DNA of 13,082 nt from the NCBI GenBank assembly GCA_902489375.1, contig CABTZP010000028.1, positions 1 to 13,082 on the forward strand, written 5' to 3'. Each line of letters begins with the position of its first letter. Positions within the stretch are counted from its first letter, which is position 1. Source of the DNA: an uncultured Tissierellia bacterium. Its GTDB lineage: Bacteria > Bacillota > Clostridia > Tissierellales > Peptoniphilaceae. The notes below the pieces were generated by a model. It saw only the letters and a program-made list of their open reading frames with translations, was not told the origin of the DNA and ran no database searches. Below are positions 7,547 to 13,082 of the stretch, piece by piece. The translations under genes were made by a program, and so were the position numbers.

Positions 7547-8862
7547 TGAATCAGGGTTTTGTCAGTATTATTGGCCGACCTAATGTCGGAAAATCAACCC
7601 TCTTTAACCGTCTGACCGGAAAGAGGTATTCTATTATCGAAGACAGTCCTGGGGTAACCCGGGACCGTCTTTATCATGATGTGGAATGGCAAAATCGGCA
7701 CTTTACGCTGATTGATACCGGGGGAATCACCGGCGAGGAAGACCAGATCTCAAAGGAGGTCGATCAGCAAGTAAAATTCGCAATAGAAAGTTCTGACCTG
7801 ATCCTCTTTTTATTAGACGGAAAAGAGGGGATGACCGCGATGGATCAGGAAATTGCCAGACTCCTTCATCGGTCGGCAAAGCCCTGCTTGCCTGTGATCA
7901 ATAAAATCGACACCCATTATACGCCCAGCTCAGCCTATGAATTTTATGAGCTTGGTTTTTCAGATTTTCTGATTGTCTCAGCTGAACAAGGATATGGGAT
8001 AGGGGATCTTTTAGATAAAATCTTTGAAAAGCTCCCGGAAGAAAAAAAAGAGACACAGGAGATTGATGCTCTTCAAACCGCGATCATCGGCAAACCCAAT
8101 GTCGGAAAATCGTCTTTAGTGAACAAGCTTTTGGGAGAAAGTCGAATGATTGTCACCGATATCCCGGGAACAACAAGAGATTCTACAGACTCCCTCTATG
8201 AGCATAAGGGAAAACAGTATATGCTCATTGATACCGCGGGCCTTCGCCGGAAAAGATCCGTGGATAATGCCATTGAGCGTTACGCCAACATCCGGACCTA
8301 TCGAGCGGTTGATCGGGCGGACCTGTGTCTGTTTTTAATTGATGGGACCGTTGGAATCACCGAACAAGACAGTAAAATTGCCGGCTACGCGCATAACGAA
8401 GGAAAGGCTTCCATGGTCGTCGTCAATAAATGGGATATTGTCCAAAAAGACACCTATACCATGCAAAGGATGCAAGAGACGATCCGCCAAACCCTGTCTT
8501 TCATGTCCTATGCGCCGATTGTGTTTATTTCCGTGAAAACCGGAAGAAACCTTGATCGGCTTTTTGAAACGATGGATCAGGTTAATGACAATTATTCCTT
8601 CCGAATTTCAACGGGCCTTTTAAATCAGCTGGTTCGTCAGGCCACCCAGTTGACCCCCCCGCCGGCGGACAAGGGGAAACGGCTAAAAATCTTTTATGCT
8701 GCTCAGGTTGCCGCCCGCCCCCCAAAAATCATTTTTTATTGTAATGATGTGAAGCTTTTCCACTTTACCTATATGAGGTATTTGGAGAATCAAATTCGTG
8801 ACCATTTTGATTTTACCGGCGTCCCGCTCATTTTAGAAGCCAGGGAGCGAAAAGAAAAATAA
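7546..8862 (+). CDS. der: Ribosome-assembly GTPase Der (EngA)
   Basis: Der is an essential GTPase with two G domains that acts in maturation of the 50S ribosomal subunit. The 438-residue protein has a first G domain with GRPNVGKS (10-17), DTGG (57-60) and NKID (109-112), a second with GKPNVGKS (172-179), DTAG (219-222) and NKWD (274-277), and a C-terminal KH-like RNA-binding domain from about 345 to the end. Length matches the family (about 436). The ATG at 7546 overlaps the stop codon of the RseC-like gene (TGATG), with GAGGAG at 7534-7539 just before. A GTG at 7543 is in frame directly before it and cannot be excluded. plsY follows after 26 bases, as in many Clostridia. All nucleotide-binding motifs are intact. 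Confidence 0.97.
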   Translation: MNQGFVSIIGRPNVGKSTLFNRLTGKRYSIIEDSPGVTRDRLYHDVEWQNRHFTLIDTGGITGEEDQISKEVDQQVKFAIESSDLILFLLDGKEGMTAMDQEIARLLHRSAKPCLPVINKIDTHYTPSSAYEFYELGFSDFLIVSAEQGYGIGDLLDKIFEKLPEEKKETQEIDALQTAIIGKPNVGKSSLVNKLLGESRMIVTDIPGTTRDSTDSLYEHKGKQYMLIDTAGLRRKRSVDNAIERYANIRTYRAVDRADLCLFLIDGTVGITEQDSKIAGYAHNEGKASMVVVNKWDIVQKDTYTMQRMQETIRQTLSFMSYAPIVFISVKTGRNLDRLFETMDQVNDNYSFRISTGLLNQLVRQATQLTPPPADKGKRLKIFYAAQVAARPPKIIFYCNDVKLFHFTYMRYLENQIRDHFDFTGVPLILEARERKEK

Positions 8863-8888
8863 GTGAAAAATAGCAAAGTGAGGATTTC

Positions 8889-9473
8889 ATGTTTACTCGC
8901 CTTCTCATCATGGTGATAGCCTATTTGTTAGGCAGCGTTCCCTCCGGTTATCTTTTATCCCGCCTGCTGACGGGAAAAGATATTCGGGACACGGGAAGCG
9001 GAAGCATTGGAGCGACAAATGTTGTGCGGGCCCTGGGCTTTAAAATGGGCGCATTAACCTTTTTCCTTGATTTTTTAAAAGGTTATTTCGCGGTTTGGCT
9101 TGCTTCGGGACTGATGAAAAATCAGGTAGATCTAGCCTTGGCCTGTATTCTGGTTGTCGTTGGCCACTGCTATCCCATTTTTCTTCGCTTTAAAGGAGGA
9201 AAGGGCGTCGCCACAGCGGCAGGTGTTGTCAGTTATTTTTCGATTGCACTTTTGGGCGCTTTACTGGTTCTTTTTTTCGTCGTTTTTTATTTGACCAAGA
9301 CGGTATCCATTGCCAGCACCGTGGTTGTCGTGGCCGGCCTGATTGCTTTTTATTTCATGCCCCTATCGAGGCCCATCCACCTGGCCATCCTCATCATCTC
9401 CCTGCTCATTGTTTTTCAGCATCGGGCAAATTTTATCCGATTGATTCGAGGAGAAGAGCTTTCTTTTAAGTAA
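8889..9473 (+). CDS. plsY: Glycerol-3-phosphate acyltransferase PlsY
   Basis: PlsY is the integral membrane enzyme that transfers an acyl group from acyl-phosphate to glycerol-3-phosphate, the first step of phospholipid synthesis in most Gram-positive bacteria. The 194-residue protein is strongly hydrophobic with several membrane spans. It shows the three family motifs: GSVPSGYLLSR (16-26), GSGSIGATN (37-45) and GHCYPIFLRFKGGKGVAT (about 92-109). In the second motif the usual Asn of GSGNxGATN is Ser, and in the third YP replaces the common FP; both look like tolerated variation, but I cannot test that. The ATG at 8889 has a modest AGTGAGGA site upstream. It lies directly after der. gpsA and spoIVA, often next in spore-formers, are missing; an HlyD-like gene follows instead. 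Confidence 0.96.
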   Translation: MFTRLLIMVIAYLLGSVPSGYLLSRLLTGKDIRDTGSGSIGATNVVRALGFKMGALTFFLDFLKGYFAVWLASGLMKNQVDLALACILVVVGHCYPIFLRFKGGKGVATAAGVVSYFSIALLGALLVLFFVVFYLTKTVSIASTVVVVAGLIAFYFMPLSRPIHLAILIISLLIVFQHRANFIRLIRGEELSFK

Positions 9474-9543
9474 TTTTTATCGGTCGTTTGATCTAAAAAT
9501 TGACGAATGAACCGGGAAGGACTTTGATCAGGAGGGCCTACCC

Positions 9544-10752
9544 ATGAAGAATAGGCGATTGCCAGCGAAAAATCAAAAAGCGCCTAAAAAAAACCCTCAG
9601 CGCAAAGGGAAGGAAAGCGGATCTTTTTCCTTTGTAACTTGGTTTTTTATCGTTTTTTTAGCTCTGGCGACGATGAGTTTCCTTTATTCTACTTTATCCC
9701 AGCCCCGCACCTATACGGTTATGCCGGCGGAAAGGGTAAGTCAGGGAAGGAAAGGACAGGGAACCTTCATTTTTTATGAATATGCTCCTCTTGCTTATCA
9801 GGGCGTCGATTTTTCAAAGTCAGGCATGGACACTGAAATTCGTTACCGAGAAGGCGCTGCCTTAGCCCCTCTGTCCCCTACGATGAAAAGCCGGATCCAG
9901 GCCCAGCTTAAGTTGAGAAAAAATTTGAAAGAAGAGAAAAACAAAACCGAGGATCAGCATGAAATTTTACGGACGGTCACTGACCTTTACTCTCCTTCTT
10001 TTCGAATTCGTCCTTATCCTTATAAGCACAATTACCCTCGATTGGGGGATCATCAAGCGGTCGAAGATTTAAGTGAAAAGGGAAGGGATTGGGAAGAGGC
10101 CTACCTCGAAAAAGTAATCGAGTCCAATCAAATTCTTTCTGGTCCTTACGGCAGGATTCAGCTTGCTATTGATGGTTTTGAAAATCTCCTGACTCCGGCC
10201 TCTTTAATGAGTTTAGAACCGGGGGATCTTTCCCGCCCCATCCTTTCCGCCCCGTCGCCATCACCCGGTTTAAAATTTGTGGAAGATCGTTTGTACTATC
10301 TTGCCGTGGACTGTCCCTCTACAGTAAGGCCAAGAACCTTTGCTGTTGGAAAAACAACAGACCTTCGCTTAGAAGATGGGCTTGTCTTAACCGGAAAACT
10401 CGATATGGTCCGAAAAGATGCGAAGGGAAGGGAGCTGTATTTCTTTTCGATAAGAGAAGGCTATGAAGAGATTAAAAATCGGCGTTTTTCTTCCGTAGAA
10501 ATTCTTCTTCCCGTTGAAAATGTTTATGAAGTGCCAGTGGACTGCCTGGCTAAGGATCAGGGCACCGTATACTGCTTTCTTTTAGATCAATCGGGTAAAG
10601 CCGTGAAGGTGACGGTTGAGATCGCGGGCACCCGGGACAAAATGGTATTTATTCGGGCGGAGGACCCTGCTTCTTCCAAGAAAACGGTCCTTCAGCCCTA
10701 TGATCAGCTTTTAAAAAATCCAGAAAAGGTTACGGAAGGGAAAAGCTATTAG
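9544..10752 (+). CDS. HlyD-like single-pass membrane protein of the yggS-sepF neighbourhood
   Basis: This 402-residue protein resembles the poorly characterised HlyD/membrane-fusion-like proteins that sit just upstream of yggS and sepF in many Clostridia. It has a very basic cytoplasmic N-terminus (1-25), one membrane helix (about 28-50) and a large extracytoplasmic part. That part includes a charged, probably coiled-coil stretch (about 115-145), a segment SGPYGRIQLAIDGFENLLTP (from about 189) resembling the family's 'SGIVSYxIDG' lipoyl-like element, and a C-terminal beta-rich domain with PVENVYEVPVDCLAKDQGTV, like the adaptor-type 'VPxSAIxxxxG' segment. No transporter genes adjoin it, so a classical efflux adaptor role is not supported. 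Linkage to sepF hints at envelope or division work, which is inference only. The ATG at 9544 has AGGAGG eight bases upstream. Its stop overlaps the ribosome site of yggS. Family placement is tentative; similarity is to overall architecture. Confidence 0.6.
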   Translation: MKNRRLPAKNQKAPKKNPQRKGKESGSFSFVTWFFIVFLALATMSFLYSTLSQPRTYTVMPAERVSQGRKGQGTFIFYEYAPLAYQGVDFSKSGMDTEIRYREGAALAPLSPTMKSRIQAQLKLRKNLKEEKNKTEDQHEILRTVTDLYSPSFRIRPYPYKHNYPRLGDHQAVEDLSEKGRDWEEAYLEKVIESNQILSGPYGRIQLAIDGFENLLTPASLMSLEPGDLSRPILSAPSPSPGLKFVEDRLYYLAVDCPSTVRPRTFAVGKTTDLRLEDGLVLTGKLDMVRKDAKGRELYFFSIREGYEEIKNRRFSSVEILLPVENVYEVPVDCLAKDQGTVYCFLLDQSGKAVKVTVEIAGTRDKMVFIRAEDPASSKKTVLQPYDQLLKNPEKVTEGKSY

Positions 10753-10761
10753 GAGGCGATT

Positions 10762-11454
10762 TTGGGCGTTATTGAAAATTTAAATCGGGTTCAGGAGAAG
10801 ATGGAATTTTATGGAGATCAATTTGGCCATAAGAAAGAACAGCTTACTTTAGTTGGCGTGACGAAATTTGTTGACGAAGAAAAGATTCGTCAGGCAATTC
10901 AGGCAGGCCTTCGTGATGTTGGCGAAAATCGGGTCCAGGAAATTGTTCGCAAAGAAGCGATGTTTTGCGGCGCCAATATCCATATGATTGGCCAGCTTCA
11001 AACCAATAAGATCAATAAGCTGCCGGAATCGGTAAAGCTTATCCAATCGATTGACCGGCGCTCCCTTTTAGAAAAGCTTCAATCCGCGGGGGAAAGAGAA
11101 AAGCTGACTTATCACGGCCTCATTCAGGTCAATCCCGCCAAAGAAATTCAGAAGGGGGGTATCCTTCCCGAGGACCTGCCTGAACTCTTAGACTTTGCGG
11201 AATCCTGTTCCTGTGTTAAAATTGAGGGGTTAATGATGGTTGCGCCCTTTTCGGAAGATTTGGAAGAAATTCGCCCATATTTTCGAGAAATGAGAAATTT
11301 ATTCGAAAAGATTGGAAATATGAGTTACAATCAAATTACTATGAATATTCTTTCAATGGGAATGTCGCATGACTATTCGGTAGCCCTTGAGGAAGGATCC
11401 AATATGATTCGTGTTGGCTCAGCCATTTTTGGCGCTCGTGACTACTCAAAATAA
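10762..11454 (+). CDS. YggS/PLPBP family pyridoxal-phosphate homeostasis protein
   Basis: YggS (YlmE in Bacillus, PROSC in humans) is a cytoplasmic PLP-binding protein with the alanine-racemase-type TIM barrel. It maintains PLP and amino-acid balance and has no known catalytic activity. The 230-residue product shows LVGVTK with the PLP lysine at 35, GENRVQE (54-60), HMIGQLQTNK (74-83), GLMMVAP (156-162) and LSMGMSHDY followed by EGSNMIRVGSAIFGAR near the C-terminus. It is full length. Translation starts at the TTG at 10762, five bases after AGGAGG (10751-10756). That site itself overlaps the stop codon of the HlyD-like gene, which suggests translational coupling. sepF follows after 10 bases, the classic ylmE-ylmF (sepF) order of Gram-positive bacteria. 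Confidence 0.95.
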   Translation: MGVIENLNRVQEKMEFYGDQFGHKKEQLTLVGVTKFVDEEKIRQAIQAGLRDVGENRVQEIVRKEAMFCGANIHMIGQLQTNKINKLPESVKLIQSIDRRSLLEKLQSAGEREKLTYHGLIQVNPAKEIQKGGILPEDLPELLDFAESCSCVKIEGLMMVAPFSEDLEEIRPYFREMRNLFEKIGNMSYNQITMNILSMGMSHDYSVALEEGSNMIRVGSAIFGARDYSK

Positions 11455-11464
11455 GGAGGAAACA

Positions 11465-11986
11465 ATGGGCTTTTTTGATAAGATGAAGAATATGATGGGG
11501 GTAGAGGATGATTACTATGATGATTACTCCTCGGATTACGATTCTCAGGACGGTTCGCCGGAAGCAGATTATTCGACTTCTTCTTACCAGCCTTCTCCGA
11601 TAACCGGCTCCTATTCTTCAAACAATTATAGCGGATCTTATGAGAATTCCGCTGATTCATCGAATTCGAATGTTGTTAGGATGCCCTCGATCGGATCGTC
11701 AGGAAAGGTCCGTATAAGTATCCAGGAGCCTCTTCAATATGAAGATGGCCCCCAGGTCATTGATGCCATCTCGCAGGCTCACACCGTTGTGCTCAACTTG
11801 GAAATGCTTGAAGTGGATAAAAAACGTCAGATCTTTGACTTTGTGAGCGGCGGCGTCTATGCTCTCCATGGAGATATTGAAAAGGTAACGAAAGATATTT
11901 ACGTGATCGTGCCGAAGGGCGTTTCTGTCGATAGCAAGCTTGCCGAAACCGTTGCAAAAGGAACATGCTCTCTCTATCAGCTTTAA
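11465..11986 (+). CDS. sepF: Cell division protein SepF
   Basis: SepF binds FtsZ, forms arc- or ring-shaped polymers and anchors the Z-ring to the membrane through an N-terminal amphipathic helix. The 173-residue product begins MGFFDKMKNMMGVED, fitting the membrane-binding helix. A low-complexity linker (about 16-75) rich in Asp, Tyr and Ser follows, then the conserved SepF core from about residue 78 (KVRISIQEP), with VVLNLEML, IFDFVSGGVYAL and IEKVTKDIYVIVPKGV. The ATG at 11465 follows AAGGAGG by five bases. An in-frame upstream ATG at 11411 lies inside yggS and would add 18 residues without a ribosome site. A strong terminator follows immediately. ylmG, ylmH and divIVA, usual downstream partners, are absent. 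Confidence 0.94.
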   Translation: MGFFDKMKNMMGVEDDYYDDYSSDYDSQDGSPEADYSTSSYQPSPITGSYSSNNYSGSYENSADSSNSNVVRMPSIGSSGKVRISIQEPLQYEDGPQVIDAISQAHTVVLNLEMLEVDKKRQIFDFVSGGVYALHGDIEKVTKDIYVIVPKGVSVDSKLAETVAKGTCSLYQL

Positions 11987-11991
11987 AGGTA

Positions 11992-12037
11992 AAAAAAAAG
12001 ACATTTCTCCCAGGATGGGGTGAGGTGTCTTTTTTTT
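11992..12037 (+). terminator. Intrinsic terminator after sepF
   Basis: An A-rich tract plus GACA (11992-12003) pairs with TGTC and a run of Ts (12026-12037). The stem continues inward through TTTCTCCC against GGGTGAGG-like bases with two G-T pairs and one mismatch, and closes on a short loop (about AGGAT). The nine-T run completes a typical Rho-independent terminator a few bases after the sepF stop. The matching A run on the left means it could also stop transcription from the other side. Confidence 0.85.
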
Positions 12038-12120
12038 GCGAAAAACAGGACAAGATGGGACAAATGCTTGGAATAATGAAGCACTTAGGGCATTTTTATC
12101 CGATACAATAAGGATGGTAA

Positions 12121-12582
12121 ATGATGTTCACAGGACTTATCGCTCTATTGATCGTGGCACTAGATCGTTCAACGAAGCTTTGGGCAGTCAGTCATCTGAA
12201 AGGAAAAGCAAGTCTTTCTGTGATTGAAAAATTTTTTCAGCTCACGTATGTGGAGAATCGAGGAGTCGCTTTCGGGCTTTTCGCCCAGCTTAATGTGGTC
12301 CTTCCGATTCTTAGCCTGGGCCTGATCTTATTTTTAATGGCCATGGCAAGGAAATATCAGAACAGGGGAAAAAGAATTCTTCTTCCTCTTGCCTTTATTA
12401 TCGGTGGAGCGATTGGAAATCTGATCGACCGGATGACGACAAAATATGTTGTGGACTTTCTTTCCTTCCGTTTTGGAAATTACGATTTTCCAGTTTTTAA
12501 TGTGGCTGATATTTTTGTCAGCTTGGGCGCCTTTTTCCTATTGCTTTTTTTTCTGCGTGAAGAAGAGGGAGAAAAAGGATGA
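12121..12582 (+). CDS. lspA: Lipoprotein signal peptidase (signal peptidase II)
   Basis: LspA is the aspartyl protease in the cytoplasmic membrane that cleaves signal peptides from diacylglyceryl-modified prolipoproteins. The 153-residue protein has four hydrophobic segments and the conserved motifs: ENRGVAFGLF (45-54), GGAIGNLIDR with catalytic Asp103, VVDFLSF (111-117), and FPVFNVADI with catalytic Asp130. The N-terminal motif usually written DQxTK is DRSTK (14-18), a Gln-to-Arg change. The ATG at 12121 has AAGGA seven bases upstream; a second ATG directly after, at 12124, is equally usable. The gene follows the sepF terminator, so it needs its own promoter in 12038-12120, but none is convincing there. 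rluD, the common next gene in Gram-positive bacteria, is replaced by ung. Both catalytic aspartates are present, so activity is expected. Confidence 0.96.
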   Translation: MMFTGLIALLIVALDRSTKLWAVSHLKGKASLSVIEKFFQLTYVENRGVAFGLFAQLNVVLPILSLGLILFLMAMARKYQNRGKRILLPLAFIIGGAIGNLIDRMTTKYVVDFLSFRFGNYDFPVFNVADIFVSLGAFFLLLFFLREEEGEKG

Positions 12583-12637
12583 AAAAGAGAGGGGAGAGAG
12601 GATGATTAGAATGGTAAAAAGATGAAGGAGGCAAATC

Positions 12638-13082
12638 ATGTCAGTTCATATCGGCAATGATTGGGACCAGCTTCTCCAGGACCAATGGACCATGCCATAT
12701 TATCAGGAACTTCGAAAACTTTTGATTGAAGAATATCAACATTACAAAATCTATCCGCCGGCAGGTCAAATCTTTAGGGCGTTAGAGATGGTTCCCTATG
12801 ATAAAGCGAAGGTCCTGATCATCGGACAGGATCCCTATCACGAACCCAGGCAGGCCAACGGACTCTCCTTTTCAGTCAATGCCGGTGTTCCGCTTCCTCC
12901 GTCTTTAGTCAACATTTATCAAGAGCTGGAAAATGACCTAGGGATTTCTCCTGCTCAGCATGGGGATCTTACGTATTGGGCTGAGCAAGGCGTGATGCTT
13001 TTAAATGCTTCGCTTACGGTTCGCGCCCACTTTGCCAATTCTCATGCGGGGATCGGCTGGAACCTTCTTACCGACCGGGGGG
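12638..13082 (+). CDS. ung: Uracil-DNA glycosylase, 3'-truncated by window end
   Basis: This is a family 1 uracil-DNA glycosylase, which removes uracil from DNA to start base-excision repair. The readable 148 residues (of about 225 in the family) contain the water-activating loop GQDPYH (63-68, catalytic Asp65), QANGLSFSV, the PPSLVNIYQEL segment (about 88-98), the uracil-contacting LLNASLTV (121-128) and NSHAGIGW. The C-terminal HPSPLS leucine loop lies beyond the window. The ATG at 12638 has a perfect AAGGAGG six bases upstream. The last readable residues are TDRG, where the family nearly always has a hydrophobic residue after TD(R/K). The final bases are a run of Gs, so the last codon may be a contig-end error. 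It lies 55 bases after lspA in a purine-rich gap with no terminator, so the two are probably cotranscribed. Confidence 0.96.
   Translation, partial: MSVHIGNDWDQLLQDQWTMPYYQELRKLLIEEYQHYKIYPPAGQIFRALEMVPYDKAKVLIIGQDPYHEPRQANGLSFSVNAGVPLPPSLVNIYQELENDLGISPAQHGDLTYWAEQGVMLLNASLTVRAHFANSHAGIGWNLLTDRG

Noticed and set aside
9500..9528. TTGACG and TTTGAT as a promoter for the HlyD-like gene
   Set aside because: The spacing is right, but the start point would fall at the ribosome site and leave essentially no leader. The -10 match is poor.
12104..12109. TACAAT as the -10 box of an lspA promoter
   Set aside because: No acceptable -35 lies upstream, and transcription would start about five bases before the ATG, excluding the ribosome site.
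12036..12227. A 63-residue reading frame between sepF and lspA
   Set aside because: It overlaps lspA in another frame, starts in the terminator tail, has no ribosome site and resembles no known protein.
12579..12637. A short gene or rluD remnant between lspA and ung
   Set aside because: The frame ATG-AAA-AAG ends after eight codons, and the purine-rich gap shows no RluD similarity.

Overview
The window is a dense, one-direction block of housekeeping genes from a Gram-positive, Clostridia-type bacterium (Bacillota). The evidence is the gene order yajC-recJ-relA-MBL-aspS, then rseC-like-der-plsY, then HlyD-like-yggS-sepF-lspA. Other signs are strong AAGGAGG-type ribosome sites, frequent TTG/GTG starts, a Bacillota-type SepF and a bifunctional Rel protein. 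The base composition is moderate, and I cannot name the genus. Both ends fall inside genes, so this looks like a complete short contig.

Layout. Bases 1 to about 107 hold an internal piece of tgt on the minus strand, joined directly to a yajC that lacks its 5' end on the plus strand. Neither gene has a start codon at the join, so it is most likely an inverted chimera or a rearrangement breakpoint. After a hairpin come recJ, an extended -10 promoter, rel, a GloB-like metallo-beta-lactamase-fold hydrolase, aspS, an RseC-like membrane protein, der, plsY, an HlyD-like single-pass membrane protein, yggS and sepF. A strong intrinsic terminator closes sepF. Then come lspA and a 3'-truncated ung. The longest gap without a gene is 134 bases (sepF to lspA); it holds the terminator.

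How the genes fit together. No terminator is visible between the promoter at 2253-2261 and the one at 11992-12037, so rel to sepF could be a single transcription unit of nearly 10 kb. It would link stringent response, detoxification, tRNA charging, ribosome assembly, phospholipid synthesis, PLP homeostasis and division. Several genes often found in these neighbourhoods are absent: secDF, dtd, hisS, gpsA/spoIVA, ylmG/ylmH/divIVA and rluD. The absence of spoIVA beside plsY fits a non-sporulating lineage but does not prove one.

I see no mobile element, CRISPR array, tRNA, rRNA, toxin-antitoxin pair or defence system, and no convincing undescribed system. The points most worth checking are the inverted tgt/yajC join, the His-to-Gln change in the Rel synthetase site, the triplicated Cys-Asn-Ala repeat in the RseC-like protein, and the uncharacterised HlyD-like partner of yggS-sepF.
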